Assembly (NCBI GenBank): GCA_021464245.1
Contig: JADCRB010000026.1
Span: forward strand, 2,015,687-2,079,686
Direction: 5' to 3'
Length of the DNA: 64,000 nucleotides
Source: Carallia brachiata
Lineage: Eukaryota; Streptophyta; Magnoliopsida; Malpighiales; Rhizophoraceae
Below the pieces are notes generated by a model. That model was not told the DNA's origin, made no database searches, and saw only the letters and a program-made list of their open reading frames with translations. Both the position numbers and the translations under genes were made by a program. Shown here in pieces: positions 48,201 to 59,399 of this stretch; the stretch's first letter is position 1; each line of letters starts with the position of its first letter.

Positions 48201-50438
48201 GTGTCCCCTTATGTAACTCATAGCATAACATTAAGCATCAATAGTATGGTCCTCTCGAATCATAATATGAATTGCCAAAAGGATGTAGAATGACCAAATC
48301 AATGAAAATACCTGAAATTGAGCAGATAATTTTGCAATGATCGGATCAACTCTTTCCTGAAGATGATGGTTCAATTTCACCATTGTTCATGCTCATGATA
48401 TTTTGGAAATAACTTTTCATTTGTACTCATAGTACATCTCAATTGTTTCGGGAGGACATCACTACTTTCTTGATGTTGGAATTTCCATAATGCTGTTGCC
48501 TATGATTTATTGAATTGCTAAATTTGCTAAAATAGTATTATTTTTGTTAGGAGGAGTTCTAGGAGTTGTAAATTACACATATAGCTAAATAAATAGTACG
48601 TAATGTGATATAACCTTGGCATAGCTGTTATTTATTCTTTTTGTTTTTTCCAGCTTGAACATTCTAACGCCCTATATTTGTTTGTTTTCAGCTTATCGGA
48701 AGCTTGCTAGGAATTATCATCCCGATGTGAATAAGTAAGTTGGTCTTTTACTGGAGTGTGACTGCACTGTTTCCTCATGTCTGCACGCTGTCTTCTTGTT
48801 CTTGTGTTGACATAAGTTAGGTCTTTTACAGGAGCATGACCATGCTGTTCATCATGTAGACGTCGTCTTCTTTAGGTCTCTTAAAGGCAATTGTGACAAT
48901 GTGTGTTATATTGGTCAGACAAGATGGATCCTATGTTGACAAACTCCTCATATTTTTGTTATTGTATGTTGCATGTGTGAGATGTAGCCAAGCCAACATG
49001 AGAGCATGCTCAGGAAAATTGGAGATGTATCTAATGTGTTCAGTTGTGTGTGTCCGTTGCAGACAATAGATGTGATATATGCAAAAGCATTGTTGTAGAT
49101 GGAACTTAGTACCAATATTACATATTTCACAAATTAGCATGTTCTCCCCTTTTAATGCAAATATGATGCAATTTGGACCTACTTTTGGCAGTAATAGTGT
49201 CTTTCTGCATTATACAGATGACTGACCTTAGTCATTGTTCTCTTCTGTGCTACAGAGAGTCTGGGGCAGAACAAAAATTTAAGGAAATTAGCAATGCATA
49301 TGAGGTATAACTTCAGCTTTTGAGGTCATCCTAGTTTGTGGTTTATGATTGTGGTGTAGAAGTTTTGATGGCCATGATTACTTGGTTGATCTATGCACAA
49401 ATGTTTCTTACAGGTATTATCTGATGATGAGAAACGATCTTTATATGACAATTACGGAGAGGCTGGGCTTAAAGGTGGTATGGGCGGCATGGGGGTAAGT
49501 TTTGCACCAAAAAACATTTTTATTTTAGATTTTATGATCTCTCAGGCATCACAGTCTTCTGTCTTCTTATGGCTATTGCTCTAACATACCAGGATTTCAG
49601 CAACCCATTTGATTTGTTTGAGAGACTATTTGACAACATGGGTGGTGGCATTGGGGGCATGGGAGGCAGAGCTTCCAGGAATAGAGCAGTTGATGGACAA
49701 GATGAATACTACAGTCTTGCCCTAAATTTCAAGGAAGCAGTTTTTGGGGTTGAAAAAGAGATCGAGATAACCCGGCTAGAGAGCTGTGGGACTTGCAATG
49801 GCTCAGGTGCAAAGCCAGGGACAAAGCCATCTAAATGTAGCACTTGGGCGGGCAGGGACAGGTTGTTTCATCAGCAAGGACTCCATTAGGTATCTTTCAG
49901 CAGGTAACGACCTGCTCTTCATGTGGTGGGACAGGGGAAGTCTTCACTCCTTGCAGTACATGTTCTGGGGATGGACGGGTAAGAAGGACAAAACGTTAGC
50001 TTGAAAGTCCCACCTGGTGTGGATGCTGGGAGCCGTTTGAGGGTACGGTCTGAAGGTAATGCAGGAAGGAAAGGTGGGGCGCCTGGTGACCTTTTTGTTA
50101 TAATTGATGTCATCCCAGATCCTGTATTAAAACGTGATGATACCAACATCCTATATACGTGCAAAGTTTCATACATAGATGCAATATTGGGTACAACAAT
50201 AAAGGTCCCAACAGTGGATGGTATGGTTGATTTGAAGATCCCTGCCGGAACGCAGCCAAACACCACCCTTGTAATGGCTAAGAAAGGAGTTCCCGTACTA
50301 AACAAAAGCAACATGAGAGGTGATCAATTGGTTCGTGTTCAAGTCGAAATTCCAAAAAGATTGAGCAGTGAAGAGAGAAAGCTTATTGAAGAGCTTGCCG
50401 ATCTAAGTAAAGGGAAGACTGCAGCCAGTCGAAGATAG
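45264..50438 (+). CDS. DJA6: Plastid-targeted DnaJ (DJA5/DJA6-type) with apparent indels
   Basis: A type-I J-protein cochaperone of chloroplast Hsp70. A leader exon ends at 44670. Coding exons: 45264-45368, 46454-46582, 46794-46851, 48692-48734, 49256-49304, 49414-49494 and 49593-50438. The N-terminus [19 protein letters not shown] resembles the Arabidopsis DJA6 transit peptide. The J domain ([16 protein letters not shown] in NYHPDVNK) leads to a GGMGG linker. The zinc-finger domain has [16 protein letters not shown] and CSTCSGDG repeats. The C-terminal domain starts at [20 protein letters not shown]. In the last exon one base appears missing near 49846 and two near 49996. Together these restore frame, but they put about 50 codons out of frame with a stop at 49887-49889. 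The start of exon 3 is ambiguous (see findings). Confidence 0.85.
45802..46261 (-). mobile_element. Solo-LTR-like insertion in a DnaJ intron
   Basis: A segment within intron 45369-46453 that on the minus strand begins TGTTGTTAAAGAG, contains CCTATAAATATGTATTG (TATA-like) and ends ATTTTCTCA, as an LTR would. I could not find a matching target duplication, so the ends are approximate. Confidence 0.45.
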
Positions 50439-50444
50439 TTCCCG

Positions 50445-51970
50445 AGGTACTCCATATCTCTGCCTGTAATTTTACGTTAAGGGAATCATCAATTATTTTT
50501 CTGCGCCCTCTGCGGATGCAGCTTTTGACAACCCTGTTGCAATGCTGAAATGCTGCCGCTGGGAATTTAAGAAGACTGCGATGGGACAGGCAGGTGCTTG
50601 TAATGGTAGTGAAAGTCTGTGATATTACTGACCCAAATTGAGTGACCTTCGGAGAGAGGAACATGGGAATAGGAAGTGAAAAGTGGGGTTATACATTTTG
50701 GTTTTGTTTTATCAACCTACATTTGCACTTTCTGTGATCTTTTGGTATAGAGTCCAATATTTGTGCAACTCAATAATTTTTCTCTTTTTTTTTTTTTTTT
50801 GCATTTGATTTTGAGCATTATGACCCAAGCATCTAGAAGATGTCTCTTTCAAGTAAAAACCAAGGATTGTCTTCGTCATTTCCAGTTTTTGCCATGACCA
50901 TTTCCTTCTCATCTGTTGCTTCTTTTCGTCTTTCAGTTTTTTAACTTGGTAAAGAATGCTCAAGGTTTTCTTCTCAGGAAAAAGGAATGCTCAAGTGTTC
51001 GTCTAATTACAGCAAACGAATCCGTTGCGTCTGTGTTGAACGTAATTCACACGCGGTGAAAAGGTAGTATGAGTCATCTTTGTGGTTCTCTACTTCTGTG
51101 GAAATTTTTCGGGCCAAAAAACTTGTGTTTATTTTTCGTTTCAAAATTTACTCGTAATTAAATTTGCTCTATCGTCCGCGTGTTGTCGGAACAATGTTGC
51201 ACTGTTGCTTTTGTTTTGAGAACATTTTTATGAAAAACATGTTGCTGAGAGAGAGAGAGAGACAGGTTCGAACTCTCAACTAATTCAAGTTGACTGATTC
51301 TCATTCCATAGTCACATTAATATTATTTGTTTTCGGTTCGGCTCACAAGCTGTTTTGGAAAATTTTAAAATATTTTAAATTTCTCGTTAAAACAATTTAA
51401 CATGAAAACACTTAATTTTGAGAAGCATCGTAAAATTTTTACAAGCAAAAATATGAAATCAAAAAAAATTCAAATATTATTTACAAGCAAAATATTGTCA
51501 TTTAATAGCTCTGTGTACTAAAACATTTGTTAAACAAGTTTATAAGATTCATTAGTTTCTTGCTTTATAAACCTGAATATAATCCTTCGTGAGCGCTCAC
51601 ACCGAAAAATCCTGAAAAAAACATTTTACTCGGACTAACATTGAACCAAAGGTGTTAGAATCAGACACTACCGAAACCAGTTCATGATCCGGTTCAATTC
51701 TCGATCAAAAGCGGACAACTCCATAAGTGTCTCAAAAACCGCCGAACCAGCCGGTTTATCGGGAGCCGATTAACCGGTCCTGGTTTTCCTGGTCTGGTTT
51801 GAAAAAAAAAAGGATTGCAGCGGAATACAAAACCGTAGGCAAGGCAACATTGAACTGTTGAAGGCTTCAGTTCGTCTCTCACTTTTTCCCTTCTCGATAG
51901 TTTGATTAAAAAGACAAAAAAAAAAAAACAAAAGATCTTCATCTGGAGGCTCTCGTTGAAGGCTTGAAGC
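50445..51970. other. DnaJ 3' region and MAT1 promoter
   Basis: About 50440-50800 is probably the DnaJ 3' untranslated region. A tRNA-like GGTTCGAACTCTC box near 51265, beside a GA-run, may be a SINE scrap. About 51640-51800 holds inverted CCGGTT/AACCGG-rich words (for example near 51690, 51752 and 51773) typical of a small repeat. Confidence 0.4.
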
Positions 51971-51979
51971 ACAAACAAC

Positions 51980-52032
51980 ATGGCAAACGTAAATCCCTTT
52001 TTTATCTTGCAATCTTATTTGTTTTCGGTAGA

Positions 52033-52064
<32 letters not shown>

Positions 52065-52705
52065 GTCTTCCTTGTTCTGGTTTTCGATTTTGAGGGGGTG
52101 TGTGTGTGGGTAGCTTCAGTTATGGATTCTTTGAGTGTGATTTGCTGATTTATGGCGTTTTTGTAAGCTGGGCTTGTAGAATTCATTCTATCTGCTTAGC
52201 TCAGGTGTGAATTTATGGTCTTTTTCTTACTGGCTGCCAAAATCAGGTTGCTGAAAGCTAAGTACATACACTTGAAATTAATCTTATGCAATGTCATGCC
52301 TTGGAATTGGATGTTTAGAGGTTTTATCAAATTGGGGTCCTTCAATTTTGCCTTGTTATTTTATTTTATCTAAGATGTTGGGATGCCATGGTGTTTTCTC
52401 TAATGAGTATACTTTTCCTGCTGTAATTAAGGCTAGGCTTGCTGTGGGTTGAATAGTGTGAGAGTGGGGAAGATGGTTCCTGATTCAGTGGCGGATATGG
52501 GCTTGGATGTGGGTGCGTTTGTGGGCAGTTCATTTATAAACTTATATGTGGAGAATTGTTGTATAAATGATGCACGTTGGTTGTTTGATACAATGTCATA
52601 AAGACATTGTTCATTGATAATTAAAACCCTTCTGTGGTTTGCCTTTTTATTCGAGGATAAAGGATGAAGTTTATAAGATTCATCAAAATCGTAATGCAGG
52701 GCTAG
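51980..52705 (+). other. Leader exon and possible splice-spanning uORF of MAT1
   Basis: A first exon ending ATGGCAAAC/GT at 51988 and a leader intron ending CAG at 52699. Joining them gives ATG GCA AAC GGC TAG, a four-codon upstream ORF. A TC microsatellite lies in this intron at about 52031-52060. The splice sites are inferred from sequence. Confidence 0.4.
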
Positions 52706-52746
52706 AAACAAGAAGAAGAAGAAAGCTGAAGTGGGGGCAAACATAA

Positions 52747-54088
52747 ATGGTGATCTCCAGCATTAATTCTCACAACAAGGAGATCACCATTAGGAAACGG
52801 ATTTCCAGCATGTAATTATTGTTCCCTCACTTTCTCTTTCTGACTCTGACTTTGCGTTTAGGTTTTTCTTTTTTTAGTTAACAATTGATATTATCACCTT
52901 TTTTCTTCTATAGATTCAACAAACGGGAAGAGGATTTTCCTTCTCTGAGAGAATACAATGATTACTTAGAGGAAGTGGAGGATATGAGTATGTTTATGCT
53001 TGCTTTCACTTCAAAACATTTTGTTTTTTTATTCATTTGTTTGATGATTATTGTTTGTTATATATTATTTATTACGGACAAATAAGGACACCCCTGCCCC
53101 TATTTCAGTATTTAACTTGGTTAATGGAGTGGATGTACCTGCTATTGAAGCTAAAATTGCCAAGTACCAGAAAGAAAATGCTGAACAAATTATGGTTAAT
53201 CAGGCTAGAAAGGTAAATTCATGAACTCAGTTTTGTGTTTTTTAATTTTATTGGTTTGGCTAGAATTTACCCGGGGAGATTTTTGTTCCATCAATTTTAA
53301 TCAAACAGGCTGAAGAATTGGCTGCAGCTCTGGTGGCAAGCAAGGGGCTTCCTCCACAAATGGAAATTGATGGGGTGAGAAATGAATTTTCTGGTTAGTT
53401 ATTTGTTTGATTTGCTATGCACTTTTGTGGGTTTCGGACTTTGGTTGGCTGTCATGAGGTTATGTCTTCTTCTTTTCTCAACTTGTTTATCTTGGAAATT
53501 TGAACTGCAGCCCTCTATTTTAATATGTGGTGTATTGCATTGGATGATGCTTTCAGAATTTGGTTTTGAATTTTGTTATGCTACTGGTTTCCTAAAATTC
53601 TTCTATATGACTGACTTTTTTTATCATTTGATTAAGTTTGGTAGTAGATCGCAGAACAGAGGTAATGGCCACAGAAGTGCATGTTTGTTTCACAGTTTGG
53701 TTTGTTTACTTGTTGGGACTGCATTCGGTTATTTGGCTTGTCCGTGGGTATGTACGTTTAGCTGCATTTTGTGCTACCATTCAGTTTTCTTGTTCTTCCG
53801 AGTACTAAAGTAATGCTGTGTTAAATATGTGTTCTGAGCCAGGGCTCTCAAGGAGGCTTTGCTGTTGAGGGGCAATATGCACCTACGATTCCTGGAGGAC
53901 AGCCACGACCAACAGGCATGGCTCCACAACCAATGCCACTTGGAGGGCCAGACATGCATGGGTATACTGCTGATGACGAAGAAACTATGAGGCTTCGAGC
54001 AGAGAGAGGAAAGAGGGCTGGCGGGTGGAGTATCGAGCTAAGCAAGAAGAGGGCACTCGAGGAAGCCTTTGCGAGCATATGGATTTAA
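52747..54088 (+). CDS. MAT1: CDK-activating kinase assembly factor MAT1
   Basis: Plant MAT1 bridges CDKD and cyclin H in the CAK module of TFIIH, acting in transcription and cell-cycle control in the nucleus. Exons 52747-52811, 52914-52987, 53109-53212, 53309-53374 and 53843-54088 have consistent phases and give 184 residues. The start is [18 protein letters not shown]. Conserved blocks follow: [20 protein letters not shown], then [16 protein letters not shown], then [18 protein letters not shown] Gly/Pro/Gln/Met-rich linker leads to the C-terminal [17 protein letters not shown]. The RING finger of animal MAT1 is absent, which I recall as normal for the plant proteins. All introns are GT-AG. 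Confidence 0.92.
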
Positions 54089-54089
54089 C

Positions 54090-57000
54090 CTCCCTCTTGT
54101 CTGAGCCTTCAACCATATGTTAAATTGTGCGCGCTCCTTTTGCTAAAGGTTGTATTGACGAATACAAAGGCTGTCTGCCTATTGGATGATTGTTCATTTT
54201 CTAGCTTCGGCTTCCATATCAAAGCTGGTTTTGGTGATATTTGCTAATGGGAGGCTATAGTGTAAACTTTTGCATTAATCCAAAGATTATTCCATTAGAA
54301 GTCCATTTCTTCAAATCCGAGTTGAAATGCCCAGCCAGTTAACACTCTTTTTCCCCATCGGCAGTTTCATCCATTTAACTTGGCTTCTGCGATACCTGTA
54401 TAGATGTTTCAACTCGCTTTGAGGTCTGATGATCACGTTCTTACTTTGTCGCTAGCAAAATTCATAAAAATTAGAGAAGGTGGTGACTGCTATCTTGTTC
54501 ACCAAGGTGCAATTCGACATTATTTCGCTGCAAGGAGCAGGGAGAAGGCAAGGACACCTCCATTCTACATCTCAAAAAAACGGACGCCTCTATTTTTTTT
54601 TTTTTTTTTGGTTTAAGGACATCTCTATTCTAAGCATAAAAGGAAAGGTAGCCGGAGATGGATCTCTCAAATAACACTAGACCAGTAATCATGCCAAGGC
54701 CTTTCGGATGAAATGCCTTCCTTTCATCGGGGACATGGAAGTTGCCTCAATAACTGTCAAACAAATTTAAGTTCTGACACTAGGTGTTCCCAAGTTTATC
54801 TTGTTCAACCCATTTCAAATTGATTGTACAGAATGTGCTTGATCCTCTGTCAATATTTTGGTCCTTTCCTCACCGGTTGCTCATGGCTGCTTGTACACTG
54901 CCACAGAAAATTTTCAAAGGCACAATCAATTTGTCTAATTGCTTGTTGCACATCACTTGTTGCAGCCTACTTGTTAGTTCTTAGGGGCCATACAAATGTC
55001 TTCCGCCTTGAAGGAGGGCTCTAAGACTTAGGTGGTGCCTGCCGGCATTTTCTGAAGAATTAAACCATCCTGGTACCATAAATGGTACTTCTAGATAAGC
55101 TCAATTCTTTTTGTTCCGAGAGGAGATGATAACGTACTTGTTGATCATGAAAGACTGTACGGTCACCTACTATAGATTGAAGAAATTCTGGGTATCAAGG
55201 CAGAGTTTCCTCAAGCCTTGAACTCGTGAAGCTTGACTGCTGACGTTACAGTTGCTCCAAAAATATTCTGTTTAATAATTTTAATTATCTGCAAGAGAGA
55301 CTATTTTGCTGTCCAATCTGACACGATAGGGCTAAACTTACCGCATAGACTTAACTATAAAAAAAAAAAAAAAAATTGTTGGTGTCGTGCGTTATATCTT
55401 AAGTGTTGGTGTCTTGAATAGTATTCTAATTGAAATTAAAATTAATATTTTTAAAATAAATTTAATAATTTTTAAATATATTTATTATTTTTATATTTTA
55501 AAAATATTAATTTTAATTTTAATTAAAATACAACCGTCATAAAAACATTTGAAATATATATTAATGCTCTGCCAAAAATTTCTTCAAGTCTGGGAAGCAG
55601 CGAGCTCCATCACCATATTGTCAAGTACCCTGTCGGTATTGATTGGCCCCACAAAGTAATACCTCATATCGACCAAATCTCATGTTTCCAACAAATCTCA
55701 TGTCAAGTTGCACTTCTCGATTGTGGGGTCCGTGTAGGAACGTAGTATGATCCTACAATTTGGATCGTAATTTTAGTAATCTTGGATACCTTTACCATTC
55801 TCAATCATCGTTGCCACCACTTAGAATGACGAGGTAGAGATACAACTATTTAGCCCGATAATAGAGCCTCTTTTGGAAATTTTACTCTCAACCTGATACA
55901 AGTGTAAAGCTTTTGAGAATTCTCTTCGAAATAGCCTAACTCAACTTTGAAAAAATAACAGTGTCATCCGCTAATTTTATCCACTTCTCTAGCCTGTAAA
56001 TTAGTGTTCTAGTTTTGTTTGACGGTTACGTGGATCACTGAGTAATACGGGGGTCAAAGACCCAAAATGGTACTAAATCACCACTTAAAAACTATAATTC
56101 ATATGGTTGCGCCAGTAGAAAACTTCTAATAACAATTAGAAAAGTACGTTTTTTTAACAAAAAAAATTGGCTCAAAGATTGAATTCCATGTAACTGTAGC
56201 AAATTTCACAATTTTGTCCTGTTAAGTATTTTCTTGATGTCTCATGCTGAAGACTGTTTTATTACTACAATTTATAAGCCCTCCTTTTCTTTTCTTTCCT
56301 TTTTTTTTTTTTTTCGAAGCCAAGAATTGACCAATTTTTTGACCACATTGACCATCATTGGTCAAACAACAAGCAAGCAGTAGCGCAAACATGAACGATT
56401 CGTTGATTAATTAGAGTAGAATTGAAATGTCGTTGCAACTCGCACGTTGTAAAGCTATGTTGAGGGCAAGAACACAGTCAATCATGGGATCAAAATAACT
56501 GTAAAATCTAGCCAGTTGCAGAGACAGAAGTAGCAGACCTGAAAATTTGTTAATCTCCCTATCTCGGTTCCCACGTATATTCTTTCACATGCCATGAACC
56601 AGGCATTTATCATTATCACTCGTGTGGATTCACCCAAGTGTAAAATGCAGATGTCTTCAACTTGTGTCCATAAATATGTCAAGGCATAAGATAATGTAAT
56701 GTGGAATGCAAAATTTCTTTGACATGGCAAAGGAGAAATTGATGTTAAACCAAAATGTTTGCTTTGACCACGTTTTTACATTTATTCAATTTGATGTGCG
56801 TTCTCTCTCAGTTTAAATAACATCTCTTCTTCATTCTGAAAAAATAAAAGGCATAGGTAACTATTCAGTAATATGCATTAAACAATGATGACCATGTATC
56901 ACCAACTATTAATGTATCATACGAGCATTATATTAATAATAAATTCATAGGTGCTAAATTCTACAACAAATAATAATAATTATAGATATATGTGTGTATA

Positions 57001-57390
57001 ATATATACGTATAGCCTAAACAAAGAGTAAAAAGTATTCAATATAGAAAAAAAAAAGCAACTATTAGTTCTATAGATATATTTAATTTGAGGGAAAAAAA
57101 AAGACATTTATCAATAATATCTCACATTTATCAAAAAAATATCAAAAATATGTTTAATTCTGTGCTCGTGTAAAAGTCTCCACTCTTCGACAGAAGACAT
57201 GGTGAGAAAGGTTTACAGCCCGACGGGCCACTTGATGTGATTAATCCCAAGAAGAAACAAAAATCTCAAACATAATGGACTCTGGACACCGCCTAGCTAG
57301 TGGAGCATCTAGCAGGGAGCCTAATAGAAACAAAAGTGAAGACAAAATGACTTAATAATGAAAGTTTGTTCAAACGTACGTAGGATTACA
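54090..57390. other. Gene-poor region downstream of MAT1
   Basis: The MAT1 3' untranslated region probably covers the first 200-300 bp. Segments at about 54400-55260 and 55570-56050 have nearly even base composition, unlike the AT-rich surroundings, and could be old gene or transposon remnants. I recognise no domain in any frame. Confidence 0.4.
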
Positions 57391-58620
57391 AATAACCTGA
57401 GTCAAGTCGAGTTAAATTTGATTAAGTTTAGGTGTCAACTCGTATATTAAACGAGTTTAAAAATAAAATTAGATATCAGTATTATTTACGAACGAGTCAG
57501 TCTCGAACTGAGTCTGTTGTTATCGAACCGAGCTTTCGAACTTTTAACGAACTGTATCATATAATTTTATAATATCAATAAAACAATTAAAATTAAAAAA
57601 TTTTATTATTATGCATAAAATAAAATAAAATAATAAAAATTATTTATTTAAATAAAATTAAATAATTAAAAATAAATATTCAATTTAATATATAAATGTA
57701 AATATATGTAATATATAATTTTGAAAATGGGTTTGATGAAATTATTTTTATAACATAATAAATGAGGTTTTTTTAATTATTATGTAGACAAATTTTTAAA
57801 TGAGGTTTTCGAACTTTTAACGAACTGTATCATATAATTTTATAATATCAATAAAATAATTAAAATTAAAAAATTTTATTATTATGCATAAAATAAAATA
57901 AAAGAATAAAAATTATTTATTTAAATAAAATTAAATAATTAAAAATAAATATTCAATTTAATATATAAATATAAATATATGTAATATATAATTTTGAAAA
58001 TGGGTTTGATGAAATTATTTTTATAACATAATAAATGAGGTTTTTTTAATTATTATGTAGACAAATTTTTAAATGAGCTGTTTAAGTTTAATTAAACTTA
58101 TTTTTACTTAAACTCAGTTTATTTATTAAATGAGTTTTGAATTTAAACTGATATTTCACTTATTTAATTAAACGAATGAATTTTAGTCAAATTTTTATCA
58201 AATTAAGTCACCGAACTTTTAGCGAAAGTATTGACTTACTTACAGTACTAATTACGTATAAATCTTATTCAAATAACTATATATGAAAAAAAAGATATAA
58301 CCCTAAATTACTAACTATTTATATTAAAAGTTAAAAGATACAATTAAGTGTTATTAATACGTTAAATAAATTTATAACGATACATATTAAACAAGTTATT
58401 AATGATATATTTGTCGAATTCTAAACGAGTTTTAAACGAATTGTTCACGAATTTAAACCGAGTCGAGTTTACTTCTGTTCGTCTCGGCTTGTTTATTAAA
58501 CGAGGTTTACTTTTAAACTCGTGTATCGCTCGTTTAACAAAATGAATGAGTCCGAGTGAACTCTTACCGAGTCGAGCCACCGAACTTTTAAAGAACGTAT
58601 CGATCGTTTACAGTCTTAAA
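57390..58620. repeat. Unclassified repeat with a ~273-bp tandem duplication
   Basis: The ends carry many GAGTC/GACTCG and TCGAACTTTTAACGAAC-like words in both orientations (57400-57545 and 58420-58610), suggesting an inverted-repeat DNA element. The AT-rich centre holds two direct copies, 57535-57807 and 57808-58075, that differ at few positions. Confidence 0.55.
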
Positions 58621-58870
58621 CATCTGTACACTATAGCGTGGAGATAAAGTGTACAATTATAACAACAAAGTCAAGTCTATAAAATAGCGTAGATCAAAAA
58701 GTTAAAAAAAAAAAGTCAAGCCTATAAAAGAATCCTAGGAAATACACTTTTTATTTTATCAAAACTATAAGAAGAGAAAATAATTATGATCCAAGTTAGG
58801 CATCGCCGCCACGTTAATTGAAGATGGAAGATGCGTACGTCTCCAATTAGCTATAGATTATAATTACAAA

Positions 58871-59372
58871 TTAAGGATTGTAAAAATGGTCACCACAGCG
58901 ACATTTCCAACCAAGTGGCTTGTAATTTGAGTACTTGTATTATTATTGGTTGCAAATGGATAAAAAAACTTAACAGGATTGGTAAAACCTGGTTGGGCTT
59001 GGCTATGATGATTTGGTTGAGTAGGGACTGGGAAAGCCATGCATGGGTGGCAGCTATTGCATTTGTTGTGGCAACTTGGTGGGGTTGATCCCAGCCTTGT
59101 TTTCTCCTCAAACAACGATCCCTACACCCATACATAACAAATTGAAACCCCATTTGCACAATTGCACCGAACCCATACATAAAATAATTAAACAAAATTT
59201 ATAAATTTCACTTTTGTGAGAGAGAGAGGGGAGTTGAAAGGCATACCTGAGGAGAAGCGCTTGGCTGTTGAGGTTGAACAAGACAAGAGACTGGGGAGAA
59301 ATGAAGACATATCAATATAAGTGAAAGTAGCAATGTAGTGGTACTCAAAAGACATGGGCTGTGGGAACTCAT
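58871..59372 (-). CDS. EPF-like secreted peptide with an apparent frameshift
   Basis: A cysteine-rich signalling peptide of the EPIDERMAL PATTERNING FACTOR-like family, ligands of ERECTA receptors. Exon 1 (59372-59247) encodes 42 residues: MSSHSPCLLS then a Leu-rich signal peptide, ending SASPQ before GTATGC. Exon 2 (59121-58871) encodes LGSTPPSCHNKCNSCHPC, a variable loop, and YSNYKPLGWKCRCGDHFYNP followed by TAA. The six canonical cysteines are all present. The last segment is in a different frame from the rest: between about 58931 and 58941 one base appears to be missing (exon 2 is 251 bp). In the unbroken frame the tail would be aberrant and lose the final two cysteines. It is either a recent loss or a sequence error. 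Confidence 0.85.
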
Positions 59373-59399
59373 TGTGTCACCATGAAGTCATTAATTAGT

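Noticed and set aside
53382..53813. 143-codon hydrophobic ORF
   Set aside because: Lies in the last MAT1 intron; both flanking exons splice cleanly around it.
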